Assembly (NCBI RefSeq): GCF_009193355.1
Contig: NZ_WBVT01000027.1
Coordinates: forward strand, 1 to 46,927
DNA length: 46,927 nucleotides
Reading direction: 5' to 3'
Source: Bifidobacterium leontopitheci
Lineage (GTDB): Bacteria; Actinomycetota; Actinomycetes; Actinomycetales; Bifidobacteriaceae
This document shows positions 35,601-44,170 of the stretch, one piece after another. The position numbers and the translations under genes are program-made. How positions within the stretch are numbered: the first letter of the stretch is position 1; every line of letters begins with the position of its first letter. The notes under the pieces are model-generated. The model was not told the origin of the DNA. It worked only from the letters and a program-made list of their open reading frames with translations, and ran no database searches.

Positions 35601-36797
35601 ATGGCATTCGGGGATTACAAATATGCCGAAGACCAGTTGCAGTCACAGGCTGAAACGAACGATCATCTCGACGAGATCGCCCTACTTCAAATGGAAGCGA
35701 ACCAAATCGGTCGAGACATGCTTAACAAACTCGGCGTGATGTCGGATCTGCAGCGTGACTCACTGGAAAAGCTTGATGCCGTCAATGAGCATCTTGAAGA
35801 GACGAATGCAACGCTTGTGCAAATCAACGAGGCCCAGGAGGCGGCTAACCGACTGTTGTCCGGACAGCTCGATGAGCTGAAACAGATTAACAGCCAGCTG
35901 ACTCGAATGGAAAACAATACTGCGATACGCGAATTCAATAAATGGATTGACGGACGTTCTCCTCGCTCTGTGCAGTATGCCGCATGGGAAAAGAAGGCGC
36001 TTGCTGTCTTGCGCTCCATCAACGACTTCAACCAGCGTATGAAACAAGCCCGTGAAGAGGATTTGCATAATCGCTTGATTGCTGTCATCTCGCGTACGAA
36101 GGAGCCTCAGCGCCCTTACCATTTTCCATATCCGCAGGGCCCGGCTCAGATTGCGCCACCGCCTGTTTGGAAAGACTTTGATGCCGAAAGAGCGCGATGG
36201 AGGAATATCCGCAAAGGCGGTGCGACAGCTGCTGGCATCGGTGTGCCACTGCTGCTGATTCCCCCTGTCGGCTTCACTATGCTTATCGCTGGCGGTGCTA
36301 CGGTGATTGCGGCGTGTGCCTCATTGTCAAGCGTGAATAGCGCCGAAACGACATACAACTGGCAGATGGGACAGTGGAACGCCGCAAAGCACATGTATGA
36401 TACGCAGGTGTTGCAATGGCAGTCGATTTGCGAGAACATCGATCAGACGAATGACACCAACTATGGGAAATTCTGCGATTCGGTGGATAGTTATCGGGAT
36501 TATTGCAACGGGCAGGCTCGTGCAGGCATACCGGAAGCTGCTTGCTGGGCAGCTATGGGCGCAGCGGAATTAGGACAGTATGTCAAAGAACTGTCAGATG
36601 TCATTGAGAATGCTAGAACTACACAATCGACCCCTGACGAGTATCCTGAGCTGGTGATTCCGATGCCAATACCGATTCGCGGCATTACAAAAGAGGCGCC
36701 GACGATGCGGCTTGCATTGGCGAGGATTCGGGAGGACTGGAACCGAAAAGGGGAATCCAATCTGTTGCCGCCGGTCCCGATGCCGCCCCAATCATGA
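35601..36797 (+). CDS. Unrecognised coiled-coil protein with a membrane hairpin
   Basis: 398 residues. The ATG at 35601 is preceded by AAGGAGGA; an in-frame upstream start at 35553 has no such site. I do not recognise the family. The N-terminal third (about residues 10-115) is a heptad-rich, acidic coiled coil (LQSQAETNDHLDEIALLQMEANQIGRDML...). A central hydrophobic stretch (GGATAAGIGVPLLLIPPVGFTMLIAGGATVIAACASL, about residues 207-243) could form one long helix or a hairpin of two. There is no signal peptide. The C-terminal part contains several Cys and Trp residues and a Pro-rich tail. Codon use is less GC-biased and more varied than in neighbouring genes, consistent with recent acquisition. 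It is monocistronic, between a terminator upstream and a minus-strand small gene downstream. Confidence 0.8.
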   Translation: MAFGDYKYAEDQLQSQAETNDHLDEIALLQMEANQIGRDMLNKLGVMSDLQRDSLEKLDAVNEHLEETNATLVQINEAQEAANRLLSGQLDELKQINSQLTRMENNTAIREFNKWIDGRSPRSVQYAAWEKKALAVLRSINDFNQRMKQAREEDLHNRLIAVISRTKEPQRPYHFPYPQGPAQIAPPPVWKDFDAERARWRNIRKGGATAAGIGVPLLLIPPVGFTMLIAGGATVIAACASLSSVNSAETTYNWQMGQWNAAKHMYDTQVLQWQSICENIDQTNDTNYGKFCDSVDSYRDYCNGQARAGIPEAACWAAMGAAELGQYVKELSDVIENARTTQSTPDEYPELVIPMPIPIRGITKEAPTMRLALARIREDWNRKGESNLLPPVPMPPQS

Positions 36798-36866
36798 CAG
36801 TGCGCCGGGGTCTCACATCGACCATTGAGAGTTCGAGTTTGTGGATAGTCGTAAGATGGAGGTGAG

Positions 36867-36910
36867 CGGCCCACCCGCGTTCCGTCGCGCCGCGGTGTGC
36901 GGGCGGGCCG
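36867..36910 (-). terminator. Hairpin between converging genes, likely end of the small minus-strand gene
   Basis: CGGCCCACCCGC (36867-36878) and GCGGGCGGGCCG (36899-36910) form a 12-bp stem with one wobble pair. It lies just after the stop of the minus-strand small gene. No strong T-run is seen on either strand. Confidence 0.5.
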
Positions 36911-36916
36911 TCCCGG

Positions 36917-37078
36917 TTACTTCCGGGTCTTCCAGTCGACGGCGATGCCGTAGATCACGACTGCGGCGAGGAGCGTGCTCACCCATAGCCGGTCGGCGTA
37001 TGGTGCGAACACAATCATCGCGATGATCGTGATGTCTGGATTATGCCCGGGTTGACCGGGTGTCGTGGAGGAACTCAT
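36917..37078 (-). CDS. Small single-pass or double-pass membrane protein (53 residues)
   Basis: The ATG at 37078 (minus strand) has AAAAGGA about seven bases upstream, and the frame runs to TAA at 36917-36919. The product starts MSSSTTPGQPGHNPDITI, then has hydrophobic IIAMIVFAPYADRLWVSTLLAAVVIYGIAVD and ends WKTRK. This gives one or two short membrane segments with a basic tail that would sit in the cytoplasm. I do not recognise a family. A good ribosome site, a sensible membrane profile and a downstream hairpin support it as real. Confidence 0.6.
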   Translation of the reverse strand: MSSSTTPGQPGHNPDITIIAMIVFAPYADRLWVSTLLAAVVIYGIAVDWKTRK

Positions 37079-37372
37079 CGTGAATCCTTTTCCCGTACGA
37101 CGTCCGGGCCGGTTGACCCGGCCGACCGCTTGCGCTCGGCCGGCGGTCCCGGTTCAGAGGATTCGTCGTCGTCGCGTGCGCGGTGCAAGCCATGCTACAG
37201 GAGTGGCGGCTTGTGCGCCGTGGGCGGAAATCGCCGTGATGCTGTACTCTTGATGGTGCTGGTGTGGAATCGGTTCACTTCGGGGTCTTTTTGGGCGGCC
37301 GCTTGAAAGCTTTTGCCCCGTTGGGTTCCATGCCGGCATGTGGAGGCCCGGTGGGTCTCTTCCCGTACGAGC

Positions 37373-37406
37373 ATGTGGGGTGTCGGTTTCGACCGGCACC
37401 CCACAT
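37373..37406. repeat. Stem-loop with TTCG tetraloop
   Basis: ATGTGGGGTGTCGGT (37373-37387) and ACCGGCACCCCACAT (37392-37406) form a 15-bp stem with one wobble pair around TTCG. It lies in the 575-base gap before the zinc-ribbon gene. No T-run follows, so it may be a Rho-independent-like terminator of a short transcript or a structured element. Between 37079 and 37370 I see no gene. Confidence 0.6.
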
Positions 37407-37450
37407 TGCGTTGTGTCGTATCGTGCTGGTCGCACTGTGTTGTGCACCCT

Positions 37451-37551
37451 CGTCACTCTGCTCGCCCTTGCACAGTGACGCACCTCCCGCACCCCTTGGA
37501 AATACTGGGGTTTCGAGCGCGCGTCACTGTGATCGCCCGAGCAGAGTGACG
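37451..37551. repeat. 101-bp interspersed palindromic element, copy 3
   Basis: It begins CGTCACTCTGCTCGCCC and ends CGAGCAGAGTGACG. The first 66 bases are almost identical to copy 2, including the centre CCCCTTGGAAATACTGGGG. The right inner arm reads GTGATCGCCCGAGCAG instead of GTGCAAGGGCGAGCAG. It lies 25 bases before the operator-like palindrome of the next gene. Confidence 0.9.
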
Positions 37552-37576
37552 AGGCGGCGGCGCGAGCATCTGAAAA

Positions 37577-37618
37577 ACCGGTACATATCTACCGGTCGCA
37601 AAACCGCGAACGTACAAT
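37577..37618 (+). promoter_or_regulatory. Operator-like palindrome and -10 box of the first zinc-ribbon gene
   Basis: ACCGGTACATATCTACCGGT (37577-37596) is a 20-bp near-perfect dyad. TACAAT (37613-37618) follows 16 bases after it, so the right ACCGGT half occupies the -35 position. The exact reverse complement of the same 20-mer lies before the second zinc-ribbon gene. The distance from dyad to start codon is 57 bases here and 58 there. It is probably an activator or alternative-sigma site. Confidence 0.7.
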
Positions 37619-37653
37619 GGTGACGAAGAGCAAGCCAGAGAAAGGGGTTTGTC

Positions 37654-40600
37654 ATGAATTGTCCTCACTGTGGGGCGAATCTGGCGGCGAACGCGCGCTT
37701 CTGCACGCAATGCGGTCAGAGCATCACCGTCGAGTCGGTCGGCGACGACGCCACCGTACTCGGCACCACGCCGCACGCCGCTCCTGCTGCATCCCAGCCG
37801 GCGCCCGCCGCGTTCCCCATGCCGGGCGCGCCTGCCGCGGCCGCTCCGGTGCCGGTGCCGACCGCCGCGCCGGTACCTGCGCCGGCCGCGCAGTCGGCCG
37901 TCCAGCCTGCCGCACTTGCGGCACAGGCCGACGCCGCCGCGTCCAGCGCAACTCCGGCGGCCGCCGCCGCACCCGTCCCGACCCCAGCCGTTTCGCCGGC
38001 CGCAGCCACAGCAGTGCCCGGCACCCCTGCGGTCCCCGGTGCGCCCGCAGTCCCCGGCACTCCCGGCGCCCCCGCAGTCCCCGGCACTCCCGGCGCCGGC
38101 TTCCCCGGCCAGCCGGGCGGCATGCCGGCCCCGAACCCGCTGTTCAAGGAACTGTTCTCCGCGCACTCGTTCCAGACGATGGGCGTAAGCCTCGGCTTCG
38201 GCCTGCTCGCCGCGCTTGCCGTGGCGCTGCTCGGCGCCATCCCGTTCATCTCGGCGGGCACGTCGTTCTCCGACTCGCTCGGCTCGATGCCGGGCATGCC
38301 GAACATATCGGGCATGATGTCCAACTTCGGTATCAGCCCCACCTCCCCGAACTTCTTCCAGCTGCTGGTCATGGTGCTGGTCATGGGCGTCTCTGGCTCG
38401 TTCTCGCTGCAGTCGAACGGCGCAGGCACGTCGCTGAGCGCCGCGCTGCAGAGCCACCTGTGGCTGCCGGTCGGCCTGTCCGGCGTGGCGCTGATGGTCG
38501 GCGCCGCGTTCGGATCCTACTGGTTCGCGCGCAAGCTCGCCGTGAAGTTCAAGTGGACGGGCATCATCAGCAGCGTCATCGTCGGCGTGGTCATGGGCTT
38601 CGTCTACCTGATCCTTGCAGCGATCTTCCCGGTCGCGCTCGGCGTGACCACGTCCGGCAACGGCGTGCTCGCGACGATCGTGCTGAGCGGCGTCTCCGCA
38701 CGCACGTACTTCCTCGCGCTGCTGTTGGCGGCGGTCGGCTCGTTCGCCGGCTACCTGCTTGCCCAGTACGCCTCCGACTCGAACAACGTGTTCTCCGCCG
38801 CGTGGAAGTGGGCGCACCGCACGCGCGGCTTCGTGCGCACGGTGGTCGACGCCGCGTGGATCTACTCGATCGCGTTCTTCATCGTCGGCGTCATCGTGCT
38901 GGTCTGGCTTTCCGTTTCGCAGCACGACGGCCAGGCGATCCTGCTGCTGCCGACCATCTTCCCGGCACTGCCGTTGATGTTGCTCGAGATGTCGTCGTTC
39001 GGCGTCATGGACATCACCAACAGCTACAGCTCCGATTCGGTGTCCGTATCGCTGTTCGGCATCTCGTATAACGGATACACCGGCGGTTCGATCTGGCAGC
39101 TGTGGCTGGTGTTCATCGTGTTCCTGATTGCCACCCTCTACGTCGCGCTCCGTGCCGCGGCTCGTAACATCTACGACCCCGCGTACATGGGCTGGCAGCA
39201 TTCGTGGAAGTCGCCGGTCACCGTCATGGTGCTGTGGCTGATCACCGAGTTCCTCGGCATGGCCATCTCCGAAAAGGCGGCCGTCACCGGTGCCATGCAG
39301 TCGCTGCTGTCCGAATACGGCATCTCCTCGTCGTATTCGATGGAGGCGTCGCTTGCGCCGGCAGTCTGGTACTTCCTCGTCGCAGGCGTGTGGGCGTTCC
39401 TCATCGAGGTCGTGGCGCTCACGTTCGGCCGGTCCATGGTCGTCTCGATGGGTGGCCTGTGGAAGATCTTCGTCGGCGGCACCGTGCAGCCGACGCCGGC
39501 AAACGTGACCGCGTACGCGGCCGCCAGCAGGGCGAACTTCGGCCGGTTCCCGGCGGCTGTCGCCGCGGCGGCCGGTTACGTGGGGCATGCCGTCGCGCCC
39601 GGAGCAGGCGCCGAGGCTGTCGGTGCGCCTGCCGCTGGTGCTGCCGGCGTTCCGCTGCCTGGTGCCGGCGCCGCGAACCCGGCTGCCGGTGTGCCGTCGG
39701 CGGCTCCGGCAGGCGCCGCCGTGCCGACTGCCGGCGTGTCCGGTGCGTCTGGCGTTCCGGCTGCGCCGGCAGTCCCCGGCGCAGTGCCTCCGGCCGTGCC
39801 CGGCGCACCCGCCGTTCCGGGTGCCAACGGTCAGGTCTACGCCGTCGCGCCTGCCGCAGCGCCGCTGGGCGTCCCCGCGGGCGCTCCCGTCGCGCCGGCC
39901 GCAGCCAAGGCGATGACCGCGCAGCAGAAGCGGCTGATCATCATCATCGGCGTGGTCGTCGGAGTGCTCGCCGCGCTCGGCATCACGTTCGCGGTGCTCA
40001 ACTCCGCGGTCTTCAACGCCGACAACACCGCGAAGGCGTACCTGTCGGCGATCGCCGAGGGCGACTACGAGAGGGCGAACGGCATCGGCGACCCGCAGGT
40101 CGCGGGTGACAAGGCCGTGCTGCTGACGAACGCCGCCGCCAAGAAAGGCAGTGTCATCAACCAGCGCGTCACCTCAAGCACCGCCAACCCCGACGGCTCG
40201 TACACGGTCGGCATCACCTACTCGCTCAACGGCAAGACCGTCGACAGCAAGATCACGCTCGTGCCCAGCGGCTCGAAGTTCCTGCTGTTCAAGAACTGGA
40301 AGGTCACCACGCCGCTCGTCAAGGAGATCTACGTCAGCGCGCCGCAGTCCGCGCCGAACATCACCATCAACGGCGTCAAGGTCTCGCCGAAGAACTCCGC
40401 CAGCGAGAGCGACTCCACCTACAGCATGACGTTCAAGGCGTATCCGGGCGAATACGAGGTGAAGGCGGCGGCGTCCAAGTACATCTCCGCGAAGGCGGTC
40501 ACCGTCAACACCAACGACAAGACCAGCGGAACCCTCAGCGTCGAACCCACCGACGCCCTCACCGACGCCATCAACGCGAAGGTGAAGGACGCGATGGACA

Positions 40601-40896
40601 AGTGCGCCGAATCCACCGACGCCGAGCCGGAAGGCTGCCCGTTCAGCATGTACGACTCCGACAGCGTCCGCAACGTCTCGTGGAGCATCGTCGACTACCC
40701 GAGCATCGACTCCAGCGACATCAGCCTTGACGGCGGCAGCTTCTACGGCTCCGACGGCGAGGTGAAGGTCACGTACGAGTACCAGAACTACGACGACACG
40801 TGGGAGCCGGAGAACGACTCCTCCAGCTACAGCGTGTCCGGCAAGTTCACGATCGACGGCGACAAGGTGACCGTCAAGATCGGCGACAGCTACTGA
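37654..40896 (+). CDS. Zinc-ribbon multi-pass membrane protein with TcaA/YvbJ-like extracellular part
   Basis: 1,080 residues; the ATG follows GAAAGGGG. The N-terminal zinc ribbon is CPHCGANLAANARFCTQC (Cys3, 6, 17, 20). A long Ala/Pro-rich linker (about residues 35-165) leads to a multi-pass membrane region (about 175-610). A second Ala/Pro/Gly-rich linker follows (about 640-755), then a single strong helix RLIIIIGVVVGVLAALGITFAVL (about 757-780). The C-terminal exterior part (AKAYLSAIAEGDYERANGIGDPQ..., about 790-1080) resembles the NTF2-like and beta-sandwich segments of TcaA/YvbJ-type proteins. Those zinc-ribbon membrane proteins are linked in Firmicutes to wall-stress and glycopeptide responses. 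The role here is unknown; a cell-envelope sensor or a small-molecule permease fusion is possible. It shares its promoter motif with the smaller paralogue at 42432. Confidence 0.82.
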   Translation: MNCPHCGANLAANARFCTQCGQSITVESVGDDATVLGTTPHAAPAASQPAPAAFPMPGAPAAAAPVPVPTAAPVPAPAAQSAVQPAALAAQADAAASSATPAAAAAPVPTPAVSPAAATAVPGTPAVPGAPAVPGTPGAPAVPGTPGAGFPGQPGGMPAPNPLFKELFSAHSFQTMGVSLGFGLLAALAVALLGAIPFISAGTSFSDSLGSMPGMPNISGMMSNFGISPTSPNFFQLLVMVLVMGVSGSFSLQSNGAGTSLSAALQSHLWLPVGLSGVALMVGAAFGSYWFARKLAVKFKWTGIISSVIVGVVMGFVYLILAAIFPVALGVTTSGNGVLATIVLSGVSARTYFLALLLAAVGSFAGYLLAQYASDSNNVFSAAWKWAHRTRGFVRTVVDAAWIYSIAFFIVGVIVLVWLSVSQHDGQAILLLPTIFPALPLMLLEMSSFGVMDITNSYSSDSVSVSLFGISYNGYTGGSIWQLWLVFIVFLIATLYVALRAAARNIYDPAYMGWQHSWKSPVTVMVLWLITEFLGMAISEKAAVTGAMQSLLSEYGISSSYSMEASLAPAVWYFLVAGVWAFLIEVVALTFGRSMVVSMGGLWKIFVGGTVQPTPANVTAYAAASRANFGRFPAAVAAAAGYVGHAVAPGAGAEAVGAPAAGAAGVPLPGAGAANPAAGVPSAAPAGAAVPTAGVSGASGVPAAPAVPGAVPPAVPGAPAVPGANGQVYAVAPAAAPLGVPAGAPVAPAAAKAMTAQQKRLIIIIGVVVGVLAALGITFAVLNSAVFNADNTAKAYLSAIAEGDYERANGIGDPQVAGDKAVLLTNAAAKKGSVINQRVTSSTANPDGSYTVGITYSLNGKTVDSKITLVPSGSKFLLFKNWKVTTPLVKEIYVSAPQSAPNITINGVKVSPKNSASESDSTYSMTFKAYPGEYEVKAAASKYISAKAVTVNTNDKTSGTLSVEPTDALTDAINAKVKDAMDKCAESTDAEPEGCPFSMYDSDSVRNVSWSIVDYPSIDSSDISLDGGSFYGSDGEVKVTYEYQNYDDTWEPENDSSSYSVSGKFTIDGDKVTVKIGDSY

Positions 40897-40954
40897 CCTG
40901 ATCGGGTGCGGGCTTGGCGGTTCTCGGTCCCTCGGTGGAGGCCGAGCCGTGAAG

Positions 40955-41057
40955 CAAACAGCGGAGCTGTTTGTAGGCGAGGTGCGAGCGACAGCGAGCC
41001 AGTATTGAGCCGGCCGTAGGCCGTCCTTAATTGCAGGACGCTGTCAGCGAAGCTGAC
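40955..41057 (+). other. Cluster of short hairpins in the gap before prs
   Basis: Several tight stem-loops occur in series: CAAACAGC-GGA-GCTGTTTG (40955-40973), CGGCC-GTA-GGCCG (41011-41023), GTCCT/AGGAC (41023-41039) and GTCAGC-GAA-GCTGAC (41043-41057). Together they suggest a structured RNA or the 3-prime end of the preceding transcript. No RNA family is recognised. Confidence 0.4.
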
Positions 41058-41130
41058 TGGGGGAGCGTCATGTCGGCGGCATTCGACGTGGCACGACCGC
41101 GGCTGACGCCGACGCCGCTCCCGACCCTGC

Positions 41131-41164
41131 AACCCGCCGCTCCTTTCTGGGGCGGCGGGTTCTT
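41131..41164 (+). terminator. Intrinsic terminator upstream of prs
   Basis: AACCCGCCGC (41131-41140) pairs perfectly with GCGGCGGGTT (41152-41161), followed by CTTGTATATTT. It separates the zinc-ribbon gene and the short hairpin cluster from prs. Confidence 0.8.
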
Positions 41165-41234
41165 GTATATTTGATGTTCGGCCTTGTCCGTTACAATGGT
41201 CACGAATTCAAGCACACGGAAAAGAGCGGAGAAC

Positions 41235-42248
41235 ATGTCGGCAATTCTGGAGGGCACACCCGATAAACGACTGGCGCTGGTCACAGGCCGTGCGTACCCC
41301 GAACTCGCGAACGAAGTCGCGAAATGTCTGGGAATCGACGTGCTGCCCACCACCGCCTACGACTTCGCCAACGGCGAGATGTACGTGCGGTTCGCCGAGC
41401 CGGTGCGCGGCGCCGACGTGTTCGTGCTGCAGTGCCACACCGACCCGATCAACAAGTGGGTCATGGAGCAGCTGCTCATGATCGACGCGCTCAAGCGTGC
41501 GTCCGCCCGTTCCATCACCGTCGTCGCGCCGTTCCTCGGCTATTCGCGCCAGGACAAGAAGCATCAGGGCCGCGAGCCCATCACCGCGCGTCTCGTGTTC
41601 GACCTGTTCAAGACGGCCGGCGCGAACCGTCTCGTCACCGTCGACCTGCACGCCGCCCAGGAGCAGGGCTTCTTCGACGGCCCGGTCGACCATCTCACCG
41701 CCTCGCCGGTGCTCATCGACTACGTGCGCTCCCACATGCCGCTCGAGAAGGCCACCGTGGTCTCGCCCGATGCCGGCCGTATCAAGGTTTCCGAACAGTG
41801 GGCCGCCAAGCTGGGCGACCTGCCGCTTGCGTTCATCCACAAGACCCGCGACATCACCCGCCCGAACCATGCGGTCGCGCATGGCATCATCGGCGAGGTC
41901 GAAGGCCGCGACTGCATCGTCGTCGACGACATGATCGACACCGCAGGCACGATCTGCGAGGCCGTGCGCACGCTGCGCAACGCCGGCGCCGCGTCGGTCA
42001 CGCTCGTCGCCACGCACGGCCTGCTCTCCGGCCCCGCCGTCGAACGACTGTCGACGTGCGGCGCCCGCGAGATCATCCTCATGGACACGGTTCCGGTGCC
42101 GCAGTCGAAGCGCCTGCCGAACATGACCGTGCTGTCCGTGGCGCCGCTGCTGGCGGCCGGCATCCGATCCGTGTTCGAGGAAGGTTCCGTCGCCACGCTG
42201 CTCGAGGGCCTGCCTGAGGACATGCGTCCGCGCAACATCTACGCCTGA
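41235..42248 (+). CDS. prs: Ribose-phosphate pyrophosphokinase (PRPP synthetase)
   Basis: 337 residues from the ATG at 41235 with GCGGAG just upstream; further in-frame starts (41184) lack a ribosome site. The enzyme makes 5-phosphoribosyl 1-pyrophosphate from ribose 5-phosphate and ATP for purine, pyrimidine, NAD, His and Trp synthesis. Class I signatures are visible: DFANGEMYVRFAEPVRGADVFVLQ near the start, APFLGYSRQDKKHQGREPITARLV (ATP loop), DLHAAQEQGFFDGPVDHL, VSPDAGRIK, and the PRPP loop CIVVDDMIDTAGTI. It lies between two zinc-ribbon membrane protein genes but has its own flanking terminators. Confidence 0.97.
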   Translation: MSAILEGTPDKRLALVTGRAYPELANEVAKCLGIDVLPTTAYDFANGEMYVRFAEPVRGADVFVLQCHTDPINKWVMEQLLMIDALKRASARSITVVAPFLGYSRQDKKHQGREPITARLVFDLFKTAGANRLVTVDLHAAQEQGFFDGPVDHLTASPVLIDYVRSHMPLEKATVVSPDAGRIKVSEQWAAKLGDLPLAFIHKTRDITRPNHAVAHGIIGEVEGRDCIVVDDMIDTAGTICEAVRTLRNAGAASVTLVATHGLLSGPAVERLSTCGAREIILMDTVPVPQSKRLPNMTVLSVAPLLAAGIRSVFEEGSVATLLEGLPEDMRPRNIYA

Positions 42249-42278
42249 CCTGCGCGCGCGTGCGCGTCGAACTCCATG

Positions 42279-42314
42279 AAAAGTCCCATTCCGGCACTGC
42301 TGGATGGGACTTTT
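42279..42314 (+). terminator. Intrinsic terminator after prs
   Basis: AAAAGTCCCAT (42279-42289) pairs perfectly with ATGGGACTTTT (42304-42314). Its A-start and T-end also allow bidirectional function. Confidence 0.85.
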
Positions 42315-42353
42315 CGCGGATTTGGGGTGGGTGCCGAATGCGTTGAAGAAAAA

Positions 42354-42394
42354 ACCGGTAGATATGTACCGGTTTTTTCCGGGGCGCGTATGCT
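42354..42394 (+). promoter_or_regulatory. Operator-like palindrome and -10 box of the second zinc-ribbon gene
   Basis: ACCGGTAGATATGTACCGGT (42354-42373) is the exact reverse complement of the 20-mer at 37577-37596. TATGCT (42389-42394) lies 15 bases downstream and could be the -10. The start codon is 58 bases from the dyad. The run GTTTTTT immediately follows the dyad, so a terminator-like role of the ACCGGT...ACCGGTTTTTT hairpin is also possible. Confidence 0.7.
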
Positions 42395-42431
42395 GGGAGG
42401 CATAAGAGAACGTCGGGGGAAGGAGCCTGTT

Positions 42432-44075
42432 ATGCAGTGTTCTCGATGTGGTGCGCAGATCGGCGACGGGGACCGGTTCTGCATGAACTGCGGCGCGCCG
42501 GCCGATGCGGGCGCGGGTGCGGCTGGTGCTGGCGCGGCGGCCGCGCAGGTGGTGTGCCCGTCGTGCGGCCAGCCGGTCGACGGGACGATGCGCTTCTGCA
42601 TGAACTGCGGTGCGCCGTTGGCGGCAGGCCCGGTGGCGGCGCCCGGTGCGACTGGTGTTGCGACGGCCGGACCGGCCGGCGCGGCAAGCGGGATCGCGGC
42701 CGGGGCGACTCCCGGCGCGTCGCAGGTTCCCTACGGTTATGGAGTCGGCGGCTACCCTACGTCGGATGGGACGACGCAGCCGGGAACGGCCGGTGCGGCG
42801 CCCGCCGCATACGCAGGAGCGTCCGGTGGGCAGGCGTACGCGGCGGGCGCCTACGGTCCGCTGGGCGACAGGACACAGGTTGATGCGAACGGGGTCCCGG
42901 TCGGCGCGACGGTCACGGCGCCGGGATATGCCGCTATGCCCGGCGTCGCCGGGATACCTGCCGGGGCTCCTGTCGCCGGGACGTCGGGCGCATCCGGGCT
43001 GAACGGTGCGTATGGAGCGAACGGCGTTGCCGGGGTGCCTAGCGTTGCCGGGACGAACGGTGTGCCCGGCGCCGGCGCGGCTGCGCCGGATGCCGCAGCC
43101 GCCAAGCCGCGGAGTTCGAAGACGCCGTTGATTATCGGCATCGTCATCGCGGTGGTCGTCGTGCTTGCGGCGGCGGGATTCAGCGTCTGGTGGTTCCTGC
43201 TGCGCGACTCCGGCGACACTGCGGCAGGCAATCCGGCAACATCGTCGCAGTCGTCGGTGAAGTCCAAAAGTGGCAAGAGTGACGGCGGCACGTCCGGCAG
43301 CAAGAAGACCACGAAAACCGCCAAGCCGTGCACCACCGCGCCGGACGCCACGCTCGAGGCCGCCGACCGCAGCGGAACGTCGCTGATCGCGACGCTCGAC
43401 CTCACGTCGAACTGCGAAACCGGCTCCGCGAAAACCGCGACATTCAAGGAATCCGGTGTCAAGGTCAGCATCAAGGACGGCGACGGCGACGTCTTCGCCG
43501 CCGCCGTGTTCGACTTCTCGAAACAGCCGATCGAGTTCGACGGCGACACGGCGAACGTGAAACTCGCGTTCACCACGAAGCAGTACTGGCGGCCGTACGA
43601 CCAGATCGAGACCGGCAGCAGCGAAGTCGTGATGCAGACCGACCAGACCGGCAGCGGCGAAGACTCGGCGGACGCCGGCGACGCGCTCGGCGGAGCGAAC
43701 ATCGCCGACAGTGACATCGAACGCTACGCCCAGACGGCGCTGAGCTGGCAGCTCGACCATGACAAGGACGCCGCATCCGGCTTCTACACCACGTACACCA
43801 CGCAGCTGTCCAGCAAGAAGTACGGGATGCAGGCCGAAGGCAAGACGTGGCGGTACGAGGACATCTACGAGCAGTTCCTCCAGCGGCGCGCCAAACACGG
43901 CAAGGCGCTGCTGGTATGGTCCGGCGACTACCCCACGTACACCAAGGGCGGCAAGACGTCCGACTATTACGTGATCCTCTCCGGCGAATCGTTCGGGTCG
44001 GTCGACGCGGGCGACGCATGGTGCCGCAAGGCCGGCTACGGCGAGGCCGATTGCCTGGTCGTGGACCTGCAGTGA
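42432..44075 (+). CDS. Double zinc-ribbon single-pass membrane protein
   Basis: 547 residues from the ATG at 42432 (GGAAGGAG upstream); an in-frame extension to 42276 would run through the promoter motif and is rejected. Two zinc ribbons are clear: CSRCGAQIGDGDRFCMNC (Cys3, 6, 17, 20) and CPSCGQPVDGTMRFCMNC (Cys42, 45, 56, 59). An Ala/Gly/Pro-rich linker (about residues 60-225) precedes one membrane helix (PLIIGIVIAVVVVLAAAGFSVWWFLL, about 231-256). A Ser/Lys-rich stretch then leads to an exterior domain of about 270 residues with paired Cys (PCTTAPD...NCETG), perhaps a disulfide. Function unknown. The cytoplasmic ribbons and exterior domain suggest a sensor or scaffold of envelope state, co-regulated with the 1,080-residue protein upstream of prs. 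Confidence 0.85.
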   Translation: MQCSRCGAQIGDGDRFCMNCGAPADAGAGAAGAGAAAAQVVCPSCGQPVDGTMRFCMNCGAPLAAGPVAAPGATGVATAGPAGAASGIAAGATPGASQVPYGYGVGGYPTSDGTTQPGTAGAAPAAYAGASGGQAYAAGAYGPLGDRTQVDANGVPVGATVTAPGYAAMPGVAGIPAGAPVAGTSGASGLNGAYGANGVAGVPSVAGTNGVPGAGAAAPDAAAAKPRSSKTPLIIGIVIAVVVVLAAAGFSVWWFLLRDSGDTAAGNPATSSQSSVKSKSGKSDGGTSGSKKTTKTAKPCTTAPDATLEAADRSGTSLIATLDLTSNCETGSAKTATFKESGVKVSIKDGDGDVFAAAVFDFSKQPIEFDGDTANVKLAFTTKQYWRPYDQIETGSSEVVMQTDQTGSGEDSADAGDALGGANIADSDIERYAQTALSWQLDHDKDAASGFYTTYTTQLSSKKYGMQAEGKTWRYEDIYEQFLQRRAKHGKALLVWSGDYPTYTKGGKTSDYYVILSGESFGSVDAGDAWCRKAGYGEADCLVVDLQ

Positions 44076-44170
44076 TCCGCCGGCCGGCGGAGAATCACCG
44101 CCGACGGCTGTCTTACGGTAGCCGTAAAGTAGAGAAGTTGCTGTTTTCAGCAGCGCGTATACACACTCCT

